A stretch of 54,328 bases of DNA, from assembly GCA_046538375.1 (NCBI GenBank), contig JBKHJA010000003.1, positions 1 to 54,328 on the forward strand, in the 5' to 3' direction. Shown here piece after piece: positions 44,018-52,576 of this stretch. Source of the stretch: JBKHJA01 sp046538375 (lineage in GTDB: Bacteria > Acidobacteriota > Aminicenantia > Aminicenantales > Aminicenantaceae). How positions within the stretch are numbered: the stretch's first letter is position 1; each line of letters opens with the position of its first letter. A program made the position numbers and the translations under genes. The notes under the pieces were generated by a model. The model did not search any database. It was not told where the DNA came from and was given only the letters and a program-made list of their open reading frames with translations.

Positions 44018-45898
44018 ATGAGCAAAATTTTGGATAAAATTGAAAATCCTCAACACCTAAAATCCCTTCCTGTCAAGGATCTTTCCCGCTTAGCCAGGGA
44101 AATCAGAGCCTTCATCCTGGAAGTGGTGTCCAAAAATGGAGGCCACCTCTCTCCCAATTTAGGGGTAGTGGAGCTCACCCTGGCTCTCCACTATGTGTTT
44201 GATGCACCCCGGGATAAGATCATATGGGATGTGGGGCATCAGTGTTACACCCATAAGATACTCACCGGAAGAAAAAACAAATTTGTCTCCCTTCGTCAGT
44301 ATGAAGGACTTTCCGGGTTTCCTTCCCGTGAGGAAAGCGAGTATGACGTGTATAATACGGGGCATGCTTCCACCGCCCTTTCTGCTGCTTTAGGTATGAG
44401 TGTGGCTCGTCAGAAAAACAAACAAAATCACCATGTGATTGCAGTGGTGGGAGACGGCAGTTTAACCGGAGGCATGGCTTGGGAGGCCTTGAACCAGATT
44501 GGCCATCTCCGGGAGAAGCTGATCATTGTTCTCAATTACAATGAGATGTCCATCTCCCAGAATGTGGGCGCTCTATCCAAATATCTTTCCTACATCGTAT
44601 CCGGGCAGCATTATCTGAGGATGAAGGATCATGCCAAGGCCGTACTTAGAGCCATTCCTGCAGTGGGGGTGCCTATGATCAAGGTAGCCCGGGCGGTAGA
44701 AGAAGCTATCAAGAAAACATTTTTTCCTGGATTGGTGTTTGAAGAGCTGGGCATAAAATATATCGGCCCTGTTCAGGGACACAGCCTTTCCTCCTTGATC
44801 GAGGTGTTCGAGGAGGCCAAAACATCACCTGGGCCGGTTCTCATCCATTGTGTCACTCAGAAAGGAAGAGGATACCTTCCTGCCCAAAAAAATCCTTCTC
44901 TGTATCACAGCATCTCTCCTTTTGACCTTAAAACAGGGCAGGTCATATCTGAGGATCACAGGCCCACCTATTCTTCTGTTTTTGGTCAGACAGTGGCGGA
45001 GTTGGCCAGGAAGGATAAAAAGGTGGTGGCCATAACAGCAGCCATGCCGGAGGGGACAGGTTTGAGGTCATTTGCCAAGGAGTTCCCGGATAGATTTTTT
45101 GATGTGGGCATTGCTGAGCAGCATGCTGTTGACTTTGCCACCGGATTGGCCCTCAGCGGTTTTAAACCGGTGGTAGCCATCTACTCTACCTTTCTTCAGA
45201 GAGCTTATGACCAGCTCTACCATGATGTGTGCCTGATGGATATACCCATTGTCTTTGTTCTCGACCGTTCCGGGATTGTTCCTGATGATGGACCTACCCA
45301 TCAAGGTGTAAACGATATCATCTACCTCAGACATATGCCTCGTATGATTATTATGGCTCCCAAGGACGAGAACGAACTGCAGCTTATGGTCAGATCCGCC
45401 TTTTCTTTTTCTCATCCGGTGGCTGTTCGATTTCCTAAAGGCAAGGGCTTTGGTGTTCCTTTGGAGAAGAATTTTAAGCCCATCCCTCTGGCTCAGAGTG
45501 AACTGCTTAGAGAGGGCCATGATCTGCTCATCGCTTTGGGAAGCATGGTGCATCCCTGCCTGGAAGCCGCCCGGAGGCTGGAAAAAGAAGGGATAAGTAT
45601 GGCGGTGGTCAACGCCAGGTTTGCTAAGCCTTTGGATGAGCAGATGATTCTTGGTTATGCTGAACCTGGAAAGGTGATAGTCACAGTTGAGGAAGGAGTG
45701 ATGGAAGGGGGTTTTGGAAGTGCTGTACGAGAGCTTCTGGACAGAGAAAAAAGGTTCAGTGTGAAGTTTAAAAGGATAGGTCTTCCTTCAGAGGTTTATC
45801 CCTTAGGCAAAGTCAGCAGGATCAAGAATAAATACCTTTTAGACCAGGAAGGAATTTTCCGTCAAATCCAAGATTTTTATAAGCAAGACAGGAAGTGA
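44018..45898 (+). CDS. dxs: 1-deoxy-D-xylulose-5-phosphate synthase
   Basis: A 626-residue thiamine diphosphate enzyme that joins pyruvate and glyceraldehyde 3-phosphate at the start of the MEP isoprenoid pathway. Motifs: GGHLSPNLGVVELTLALHY near residue 41, the cofactor site VVGDGSLTGGMAWEALN near residue 146, EGTGLRSFAKEFPDRFFDVG, and IAEQHAVDFATGLA near residue 365. With ispA it shows that this cell makes isoprenoids by the MEP route. Confidence 0.96.
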   Translation: MSKILDKIENPQHLKSLPVKDLSRLAREIRAFILEVVSKNGGHLSPNLGVVELTLALHYVFDAPRDKIIWDVGHQCYTHKILTGRKNKFVSLRQYEGLSGFPSREESEYDVYNTGHASTALSAALGMSVARQKNKQNHHVIAVVGDGSLTGGMAWEALNQIGHLREKLIIVLNYNEMSISQNVGALSKYLSYIVSGQHYLRMKDHAKAVLRAIPAVGVPMIKVARAVEEAIKKTFFPGLVFEELGIKYIGPVQGHSLSSLIEVFEEAKTSPGPVLIHCVTQKGRGYLPAQKNPSLYHSISPFDLKTGQVISEDHRPTYSSVFGQTVAELARKDKKVVAITAAMPEGTGLRSFAKEFPDRFFDVGIAEQHAVDFATGLALSGFKPVVAIYSTFLQRAYDQLYHDVCLMDIPIVFVLDRSGIVPDDGPTHQGVNDIIYLRHMPRMIIMAPKDENELQLMVRSAFSFSHPVAVRFPKGKGFGVPLEKNFKPIPLAQSELLREGHDLLIALGSMVHPCLEAARRLEKEGISMAVVNARFAKPLDEQMILGYAEPGKVIVTVEEGVMEGGFGSAVRELLDREKRFSVKFKRIGLPSEVYPLGKVSRIKNKYLLDQEGIFRQIQDFYKQDRK

Positions 45899-45987
45899 TA
45901 CAGGCTTTAAGCCAGACAGGCTGCATTCCCATCCACCTGATAGATAGAAGGTAAATAATAACCAAGATGAGGGAATGATTCCCGGTG

Positions 45988-46788
45988 ATGGATAAGAATA
46001 AAAAAGAAAGAGCAGATGAGGTTCTCATCCGTCGAGGTCTGGCTCAAAATCCCCATAAAGCTCAGGCGCTGATTATGGCTGGACTTGTTTTTTCCAAACA
46101 GAAAAGGATCGAAAAGCCAGGAGAGAAGGTGGGAACAGATGAACCCATTTCAGTGAAGGAGCCCATGCCTTATAAGAGCCGCGGGGGCCTGAAGCTTAAG
46201 CAGGCGCTCAAGACTTTTCAGGTTTCCGTGAAGGGAAAAGTGGCAGCGGACTTAGGTGCTTCAACGGGGGGATTTACCGATTGTCTCCTCCAGGAAGGGG
46301 CCAGGCGGGTATATGCTGTGGACGTGGAAACCAGACAGCTTGACTGGCGTCTGAGGGAAGACCCCCGTGTCATCCTGATAAATAAGAATGCCCGTTATTT
46401 AAAAAAAGCAGATTTTCCAGATAGTTTGGGAGTAGTGACCATGGATCTATCCTTCATTTCTGTCCTTAAAGTTCTGCCTGCGGTGAGGAAATTCCTGGGA
46501 AAGGGCCATCTCCTTTCGCTTATCAAACCCCAGTTTGAAGTGGGTAAAGGAGAAGTGGGCAGGGGAGGTATTGTCAGAGATCTGCATTTGCATCAGAGGG
46601 TGTTGGAGGAGATGGTGGAGAAGGCCTCTCTGATGGATTTTATGCTCAAAGGATTGTCCAGGTCATCCCTTCGAGGACAGAAAGGAAACCGGGAGTATTT
46701 TATCTATTGGTCTTTGGAAAAACAGAATCTAGATGTTGCCCGGATTAAGAGATCAATCAAGGAGGTGGTGTGGGATGAGAAAGATTAA
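45988..46788 (+). CDS. tlyA: TlyA-family rRNA 2'-O-methyltransferase
   Basis: A 266-residue protein with an N-terminal S4 RNA-binding domain (ADEVLIRRGLAQNPHKAQAL) and an FtsJ-like SAM methyltransferase domain (ADLGASTGGFTDCLL near residue 85, then VTMDLSFIS). Related TlyA enzymes methylate the ribose of 16S or 23S rRNA; an older annotation as haemolysin is misleading. A GTG at 45985 directly before the ATG is an alternative start. The dxs-tlyA-nadK order is common. Confidence 0.92.
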   Translation: MDKNKKERADEVLIRRGLAQNPHKAQALIMAGLVFSKQKRIEKPGEKVGTDEPISVKEPMPYKSRGGLKLKQALKTFQVSVKGKVAADLGASTGGFTDCLLQEGARRVYAVDVETRQLDWRLREDPRVILINKNARYLKKADFPDSLGVVTMDLSFISVLKVLPAVRKFLGKGHLLSLIKPQFEVGKGEVGRGGIVRDLHLHQRVLEEMVEKASLMDFMLKGLSRSSLRGQKGNREYFIYWSLEKQNLDVARIKRSIKEVVWDEKD

Positions 46789-47626
46789 CGGAGTTGGCTT
46801 TGTGATTAAGCCTCATGCTCCCCAGGTGGAGAAGATTTTGAAAGAGCTTGTTGGTTATTTTGAGAGAAAAGGAATAGAGTGTTTTTTAGAGGAGTCTGCT
46901 TCCAGAAAGCTTCATATTAAAAAAGGATGGTCGAGAGAAGAACTCCCCCAGCATGTTGATTTGGTGGTGGTGTTGGGAGGGGATGGGACTTTGCTCAGTA
47001 TTGCTCATCTGGCCGCTCAAAAAGATGTTCCAGTTCTGGGAATAAATTTAGGGAAACTTGGCTTTTTGACTGAAGTTCCTCAGGATGAGATGTATTTGAC
47101 ACTGGATTCTTACTTAGAAGGCAATGATAAAATGGTAAGTCCAAGAGGTATGCTGGAGGCTTCTAACAGAGGAAAAACCTATTACTGCCTGAACGATGTG
47201 GTGATAAACAAAGGAGCCTTGGCCAGAATGATTCAGTGTGACATTTGGATCGAGGATAAAGAAATAGCCACATTAAGAGCCGATGGTTTGATCATCTCCA
47301 CTCCCACCGGTTCTACAGCCTATTCCTTAGCTGCCGGCGGGCCTATCATTCAGCCTCATATTTCCGCTATCATCCTGGCGCCCATTTGTCCTCATACCCT
47401 GTCATTCCGACCTATGGTTATCTCTTCAGATTTAAAGGTAAAGGTGCAGCTTCTTACAGGAGGAGAGGAAGTCTACCTTACTCTTGATGGGCAGCGGGGC
47501 AATACGTTGGTGAAGAACGATGAGGTTGAGATCAGACCCAGCGGCCATGTCCTCCGGCTCATTTCCTCACCCCAGAGGAACTACTTTGATTTGCTCAAGG
47601 AAAAGCTGGGTTGGGCTGAAAGATAA
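46775..47626 (+). CDS. nadK: NAD kinase
   Basis: A 283-residue kinase that makes NADP from NAD. It has the GGDGT motif in VVVLGGDGTLLS near residue 66, LGINLGKLGFLTEV, NDVVINKG, and ADGLIISTPTGSTAYSLAAG. I chose the ATG at 46775, with GGAGG nine bases upstream, over an in-frame ATG at 46733 that would add 14 unlikely residues. It overlaps the tlyA end by 14 bases. Confidence 0.94.
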   Translation: MRKINGVGFVIKPHAPQVEKILKELVGYFERKGIECFLEESASRKLHIKKGWSREELPQHVDLVVVLGGDGTLLSIAHLAAQKDVPVLGINLGKLGFLTEVPQDEMYLTLDSYLEGNDKMVSPRGMLEASNRGKTYYCLNDVVINKGALARMIQCDIWIEDKEIATLRADGLIISTPTGSTAYSLAAGGPIIQPHISAIILAPICPHTLSFRPMVISSDLKVKVQLLTGGEEVYLTLDGQRGNTLVKNDEVEIRPSGHVLRLISSPQRNYFDLLKEKLGWAER

Positions 47627-47690
47627 GAGCTGCCTGTTTATTGGAGGCATCCCCAAAACTGTGCTGAGTATAATATATATGTTGATTGAA

Positions 47691-47840
47691 AGGGGTGAGG
47701 GATGGGGGGTGAGGAAGCCCCTATGAGGACTGAGCGGGCATGGTTCCTCTCCGAAGGAGAGGAGAGCGAAGTCCGAATGGGAGCTAATTTTCCTCGCTGG
47801 GGAAAATAAGCGTGCTGACGACCCCCCACCCTCACCCCCT
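47691..47840. repeat. Palindromic element with G/C-rich terminal inverted repeats
   Basis: The ends are AGGGGTGAGGGATGGGGGGT (47691-47710) and its near complement at 47821-47840. Inside are a perfect hairpin (TCCTCTCC, loop GAA, GGAGAGGA) near 47744-47762, flanking arms AGCCCC..GGACT with AGTCC..GGGAGCT, and a further hairpin GCTAATTTTCC with GGAAAATAAGC at 47783-47811. Right-end sequence recurs at 11868-11905, 31371-31403 and, as a flank, at 13640-13663. This looks like a short non-autonomous mobile repeat; no transposase is present. It fills most of the gap between nadK and glgA. Confidence 0.75.
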
Positions 47841-47871
47841 ATCACGGAAAAAGAAATGCTTTTATGTTGAT

Positions 47872-47900
47872 TTGACATTTTGAAGAGCTGTCTTTATCAT
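47872..47900 (+). promoter_or_regulatory. Promoter of glgA-trxA-trxB, nearly leaderless
   Basis: A perfect TTGACA (47872-47877) and TATCAT (47895-47900) are 17 bases apart. The start point should fall near 47907, five bases before the glgA ATG at 47912. No ribosome binding site lies before the ATG. The promoter is immediately next to the palindromic repeat, whose flank ends within 10 bases of the -35 box. Confidence 0.75.
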
Positions 47901-47911
47901 AATTTTTTACC

Positions 47912-49411
47912 ATGAACCAGAAATTGAGAGTGATCTACGTCTCAGCAGAAGTTTCTCCTTTTGCCAAGTCCGGAGAATTGGCTGATGTGGCTTCATCTCT
48001 GCCCAAATACTTGGCTTCCTTGGGAATGGAAGTGGCGGTGTTCATGCCCAAATACAGGAAGCCGGAAATTGAATCTTTGCCCAAAGAATTGGTCAACCAG
48101 GATGTGCTGGTTCCCATGGGGGAAAAGAAAGCTAAGGTCCGTATTTATAAGAGCGAATTAGGTAAATATGACCTTTATTTGGTGGATAATCCCCAGTATT
48201 TTTGGAGGGAGAATATCTACGGTACCGGTAAAGGGGAATACCTGGACAATGATGAACGATTCATTTTTTTCAACCGGGCTGTCCTTGAATTTTTGCTGAA
48301 AACAAAGATGCCCGTAGATGTGATCCATTGTAACAACTGGCCCACAGCCCTTATTCCTGTTTTTTTAAAAACCAATTATGCCCATAAAAATCATTTTAAG
48401 AAGGTGGCCACCGTATTCACTCTTCATAACATAGCTTACCAGGGTGAATTCCCAGCAGAAACTCTGAGTCTGGCTGGATTGAACTGGAACAATCTGGACC
48501 ACACACAGTTATCCTACAACGGCAAATTCAATTTTCTAAAGACAGGGCTGATTTACTCTGATGTTCTCAACACTGTAAGCTCTTCTTACAGGAGAGAAAG
48601 CCTCACCAAAAAATACTGCTTTGGGTTGAAAGATGTACTGGAGAACAGGAGGAAAATTTTCTTCAGCATCAGAAATGGTGTGGATTATGACATCTGGAAT
48701 CCAGAAACCGACCCTTATATCGCTGCCAATTACACTCCCTCTAACCTTAATCCCAAGAAAAAATGTAAGCTTGATTTGATCGAGGAATTTGGACTATCCC
48801 TTCCTCCTCAGACTCCTCTGGTAGGGATTGTCTCTTATCTGAGTGCCCAGAAAGGCTTTGATATTTTGATAGAAGCCATGGATGAGATAGTCAGCATGGA
48901 TATGGGGCTGGTGATACTAGGCAGGGGAGACGAAAAGTATGAGAAACGAATGCAGGAAATACAGAAGCAGAACCCTCAAAAAGTTGGCCTTAGGCTGGAG
49001 ATGAATCCTGCTTTGGCCCATAAGACAGCCGCGGGAGCGGATATTTTTCTCATTCCTTCCCTGTATGAACCCTGCGGCCTGAATCAGCTTTACAGCTTCC
49101 GCTACGGAACGGTTCCGGTGGTGAGAGCAACTGGCGGTTTAGGGGAGACAGTGAAGCCGTTTGATGCTAAAAATCAAAAAGGAAACGGGTTTATTTTTAG
49201 AGAATACACAGCCCCAGCTCTGATTGAAGCGCTGAGAGAAGCACTGAGCTTTTACGCGCGGCCCAGGCTCTGGCAGAAGATCATCAAACAGGGATTCCAG
49301 GAGGATTATTCTTGGCAGAAAGCAGCTAAAAAGTATGCCAAACTCTACCGGAATGCCCTGCAAATGAGGAAAGGAGGTTCAATTGGCCGAAGACATCATC
49401 AGCGTTTCTGA
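47912..49411 (+). CDS. glgA: Glycogen synthase (GT5)
   Basis: A 499-residue glucosyltransferase that extends alpha-1,4-glucan from ADP-glucose or UDP-glucose. The N-terminus VIYVSAEVSPFAKSGELADV aligns with the KTGGL nucleotide-sugar site, but here the motif reads KSGEL, with Glu replacing the second Gly. The C-terminal site is normal: PSLYEPCGLNQLYSFRYGT and VVRATGGLGETV. No glgC or branching enzyme gene is nearby. The 3' end overlaps trxA by 29 bases, linking it to the thioredoxin system. Confidence 0.9.
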   Translation: MNQKLRVIYVSAEVSPFAKSGELADVASSLPKYLASLGMEVAVFMPKYRKPEIESLPKELVNQDVLVPMGEKKAKVRIYKSELGKYDLYLVDNPQYFWRENIYGTGKGEYLDNDERFIFFNRAVLEFLLKTKMPVDVIHCNNWPTALIPVFLKTNYAHKNHFKKVATVFTLHNIAYQGEFPAETLSLAGLNWNNLDHTQLSYNGKFNFLKTGLIYSDVLNTVSSSYRRESLTKKYCFGLKDVLENRRKIFFSIRNGVDYDIWNPETDPYIAANYTPSNLNPKKKCKLDLIEEFGLSLPPQTPLVGIVSYLSAQKGFDILIEAMDEIVSMDMGLVILGRGDEKYEKRMQEIQKQNPQKVGLRLEMNPALAHKTAAGADIFLIPSLYEPCGLNQLYSFRYGTVPVVRATGGLGETVKPFDAKNQKGNGFIFREYTAPALIEALREALSFYARPRLWQKIIKQGFQEDYSWQKAAKKYAKLYRNALQMRKGGSIGRRHHQRF

Positions 49412-49709
49412 TGGGACTTTCGAAGATGAAGTGATAAAAAGTGAGCTGCCGGTTCTGGTCGATTTTTGGGCGGTTTGGTGCGCTCCGTGCCAGCTGGTTG
49501 TTCCCGCCCTAGAGCACCTTGTGGAAAATTACAAAGACAGGATAAAGGTGGCAAAGTTGAATGTGGATGAGAATCCCAAAATCTCCTCAAAATACGGCAT
49601 CATGAGTATTCCCTCTCTTCTCCTTTTCAAGAACGGAGAAGTTAAAGAGACCATGGTGGGTGCTTTGCCCAAAGAGAAGATTGTAGAGGTGGTATCTAAA
49701 CACCTATGA
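49383..49709 (+). CDS. trxA: Thioredoxin with WCAPC active site
   Basis: A 108-residue thioredoxin, the normal length. The active site is WCAPC (Cys33 and Cys36) instead of the usual WCGPC, and the cis-proline is in SIPSLLLFKNGE. The start is a TTG with AAAGGAGG just upstream, inside the end of glgA. Its stop overlaps the trxB ATG by four bases, so the pair forms a complete NADPH-thioredoxin system. Confidence 0.93.
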   Translation: MAEDIISVSDGTFEDEVIKSELPVLVDFWAVWCAPCQLVVPALEHLVENYKDRIKVAKLNVDENPKISSKYGIMSIPSLLLFKNGEVKETMVGALPKEKIVEVVSKHL

Positions 49710-50629
49710 ACGGCATCTTCGATGTGGTGATCATCGGTGCTGGTCCGGCCGGGCTTTCTGCTGCTGTTTATGCGGGACGAGCCAGGCTTGAGACCCTGGT
49801 ACTGGAAAAAGGCTTACCCGGAGGACAAGTCCTGCTTGCCGATTTTATCGAGAATTATCCCGGCTTTCCTGAGGGAGTGAAGCCTTCTCAGCTTATGGAG
49901 AATTTCCGCAGGCATGCTCAAAAGTTCGGAGCCAAGATGGAGACAGATGAAGCCAAACAGGTTCAGAAAAAAGGCCGCAACTGGGTGGTGGCAGGGAATA
50001 AAGGAGAATACCGGAGCCGGGCCGTCATCGTGGCCACAGGTTCTGTCTACCGGAAACTGGGTCTGGAGAAGGAAGCATCCTTTACAGGAAGAGGGGTTTC
50101 CTATTGTGCCACTTGTGACGGGGCTTTTTTTAAGAATAAAGACGTGGTGGTGGTGGGAGGAGGAGATCATGCTCTGAGCGAGGCCCTGTTCCTTACGAAG
50201 TTCTGCCGTTCGGTTAAGGTTATTCACCGCCGCCAAAAATTTCGTGCTGAGAAGATTCTGCAGGAAAGAATCATGGCCAATGAAAAAATTGATGTGATAT
50301 GGGATTCTGTGGTGGAGGACATCGGAGGCGGAGATAAGGTGGAGTGGATAGCCTTAAGAAATGTTAAGACCAACACCTCCTCCAGACTGAAACTGGACGG
50401 AGTTTTTGTCTCTATCGGCATGGATCCCAACAGCAGTATGGTGAAAGATGTTGTGGATTTGGATAAGAATGGTCAGATCAAGGTCAATTTTTCGATGAGC
50501 ACTTCTCAGCCTGGAATCTTTGCCGCCGGTGATGTCACCGACGCCTGTCCCCAGCAGATAGCAACGGCTGCGGCCACTGGAGTAACCGCTTCTCTCTCTG
50601 TGAATGATTATTTAGAGAATTTAAAATAG
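49706..50629 (+). CDS. trxB: Thioredoxin reductase
   Basis: A 307-residue flavoenzyme that reduces thioredoxin with NADPH. FAD motif GAGPAGLSAAVYAGRA at the N-terminus, redox pair CATC (SYCATCDGAFF) near residue 134, the NADPH loop VVGGGDHALSEAL and HRRQKFRA near residue 172, and the C-terminal GIFAAGDVTDACPQQI. The NADPH arginines appear kept, so ferredoxin or F420 dependence is not suggested. It ends 22 bases from lpxD on the opposite strand with no obvious terminator. Confidence 0.94.
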   Translation: MNGIFDVVIIGAGPAGLSAAVYAGRARLETLVLEKGLPGGQVLLADFIENYPGFPEGVKPSQLMENFRRHAQKFGAKMETDEAKQVQKKGRNWVVAGNKGEYRSRAVIVATGSVYRKLGLEKEASFTGRGVSYCATCDGAFFKNKDVVVVGGGDHALSEALFLTKFCRSVKVIHRRQKFRAEKILQERIMANEKIDVIWDSVVEDIGGGDKVEWIALRNVKTNTSSRLKLDGVFVSIGMDPNSSMVKDVVDLDKNGQIKVNFSMSTSQPGIFAAGDVTDACPQQIATAAATGVTASLSVNDYLENLK

Positions 50630-50651
50630 ATCCTTAAATTTGGAAGCATCC

Positions 50652-51701
50652 TTATTTTTCTAACTGCTCCACTTTTTTCTTCAATTTCTTTATGTCTTTG
50701 ACCAGATCATACAGTTTGGGCAGGAGCACCCATACTTTTCGCCAGTCCCTGATGTCAAGATGAGGACTTCCAGACACCATGGCGCCCGGAGGGATGCTTT
50801 TGGTGATCCCGCTTTTGGCTGCCGCCACCACATTGTCACCGATAGTCACATGGTCGCTCACTCCAACCTGGCCGCCCATGATAACATTTCTGCCAATTTT
50901 GGTGCTGCCGGCAATTCCTGTCTGGGCGGCAAGAATACTGTTTTCTCCAATTTCTACATTATGGGCGATCTGGACAAGGTTATCGATTTTGGTCCCCTTT
51001 CTGATGACTGTTTCTCCTAACGAAGCGCGGTCTATGGTGGTGTTGGCACCCACTTCCACATCATCTTCGATGACCACCGTTCCTTTTTGAGGTATTTTGA
51101 CATGGGAGCCGTCCTCTGCCTTGATGTAGCCAAAACCATCCGAGCCCACCACAACGCCGTCGTGGATAATGACCCGGTTTCCGATTATGACATCTTCCCT
51201 TATAGAGACCCGGGAGTGGATGACAGATTCTTTGCCGATTTTTGCCCGTGACAGGATGCACACATGGGGAAAAATTTGGGTTTTTTCTCCGATTTCCACA
51301 TCATCTCCGATGTAAGAGAAAGCCCCTACCGCCGCTCCCTTGCCTATTTTGGCTGAAGGAGAGATGAAGGCTTGTGGATGGAAGCCAGGCTTCATCTGGT
51401 AAGGAGTGTAGAAGAGTTCTACCGCCTTGATAAAGGTCAGGTAAGGATTTTCTGATTTGATAACCGGTACTTTTTCATGTTCTTCATCGGCGGGTATGAT
51501 GGCTGCTGATGCTTTGCTTTTTTCCAGGAGAGGGCGGTACTTGCGGTGAGCAAGGAAGACCAGATCCCCTGGCTTAGCCTTCTCCAGATCGGAGACACCG
51601 TATATTCTGGTGCTTCCCTTCCCCGCATAAGGACAGCGGAGTCGTCGGGAAAGCTCCTTTACGGTAAGATGATGGGAAGAGGAGTCAGGCGGTTTTTTCA
51701 T
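50652..51701 (-). CDS. lpxD: UDP-3-O-acylglucosamine N-acyltransferase LpxD
   Basis: A 349-residue acyltransferase adding the second acyl chain in lipid A synthesis. An N-terminal uridine-binding domain (about 12-95, with KPGDLVFLAHRKY) is followed by a left-handed beta helix of hexapeptide repeats (about 105-310) and a C-terminal helix that looks coiled. The catalytic His is in LVQIAHNVEIGE. It shows that the organism has a lipopolysaccharide outer membrane. It overlaps yihY by 17 bases. Confidence 0.94.
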   Translation of the reverse strand: MKKPPDSSSHHLTVKELSRRLRCPYAGKGSTRIYGVSDLEKAKPGDLVFLAHRKYRPLLEKSKASAAIIPADEEHEKVPVIKSENPYLTFIKAVELFYTPYQMKPGFHPQAFISPSAKIGKGAAVGAFSYIGDDVEIGEKTQIFPHVCILSRAKIGKESVIHSRVSIREDVIIGNRVIIHDGVVVGSDGFGYIKAEDGSHVKIPQKGTVVIEDDVEVGANTTIDRASLGETVIRKGTKIDNLVQIAHNVEIGENSILAAQTGIAGSTKIGRNVIMGGQVGVSDHVTIGDNVVAAAKSGITKSIPPGAMVSGSPHLDIRDWRKVWVLLPKLYDLVKDIKKLKKKVEQLEK

Positions 51702-52554
51702 CGATCCTCTCGTTTAAAACTGAAGCGAGTTCTGCTCCCCACAGCAAAATCATCATGGAAAAAGATATCCACAGCAGAAAGAAGATGAGCGAAGTTAAGG
51801 CCCCCTGAAGAAATCTGGAAAGGACGATTCCTATGGCAGAGAAATGGGCTACATAAAAGGCAAACAGCCTCTTGAAGGCTTCCCAGAGAAGGGCGCAGAT
51901 GCCGGCTGCTATCATAGCTGCTCTGGTGTGGACTTTGACTTCAGGGATGAATTTATACAAGGAAAAGAGGACCAGGAAAGTCAGAGTGAAAGGGATGAGA
52001 TACTGGATCAAAGCATTGTCCACAAGGGAGACGGTTTTAGGATTGATGTATTTGGCCACCACTTCGCTTTCTCTTATGCTCCGGTGCACCGCAGTCCAGA
52101 TGGCTGTTATAGAAAGTGAGATCAGCATGATGATACCGATGATGAACATGATCAGGTATTCCATCAGCCGGTTATAAAAGAAGGATTTCTGGTAGTTGGC
52201 TTTGAATATGAAATTTATGGAATAGATGAGGTTGGAAAACAGGAAGCTGGCAGCGATGAAAGAGCCGGCTAGACCGAACCAGCCCAGGTTGGTGATGTTT
52301 CGAGCGAGCTCCCGGATCCTGAAGAAAAAATTAGGATCGAGCTGAGCAAAGAATTCTTCAGAGAAAATGTTGAGACTGCGGAAAGCGATCTCAGATCCTC
52401 CGAAGATTCTGGTGGTCACAAAGGCGAACAGAGCCACCAGGGGGATGGCGCAGAGAACAGCAAAATAGGAGATGGTTATGGCGAAGTTCCCACATCTATC
52501 CTCTATAAATCTTTTTATAGTGGTCTTGATGATCTCAAAGACTGGAAACTTCAT
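51685..52554 (-). CDS. YihY/BrkB family membrane protein
   Basis: A 289-residue integral membrane protein with about six hydrophobic segments, opening with IEDRCGNFAITISYFAVLCA, the family's N-terminal pattern, and closing with FSMMILLWGAELASVLNER. The family was once called ribonuclease BN in error; its true role is unknown. It lies between atpE and lpxD in one co-directional run, which hints at an envelope role only by position. Confidence 0.8.
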   Translation of the reverse strand: MKFPVFEIIKTTIKRFIEDRCGNFAITISYFAVLCAIPLVALFAFVTTRIFGGSEIAFRSLNIFSEEFFAQLDPNFFFRIRELARNITNLGWFGLAGSFIAASFLFSNLIYSINFIFKANYQKSFFYNRLMEYLIMFIIGIIMLISLSITAIWTAVHRSIRESEVVAKYINPKTVSLVDNALIQYLIPFTLTFLVLFSLYKFIPEVKVHTRAAMIAAGICALLWEAFKRLFAFYVAHFSAIGIVLSRFLQGALTSLIFFLLWISFSMMILLWGAELASVLNERIDEKTA

Positions 52555-52576
52555 GGAGTTTTAAGGGCTGCCTTTC

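Noticed and set aside
50630..50651. Intrinsic terminator between convergent trxB and lpxD
   Set aside because: There is no stable hairpin followed by a T run. The same is true between etfA and the polyferredoxin, and between the SelB-like gene and the 692-residue gene.
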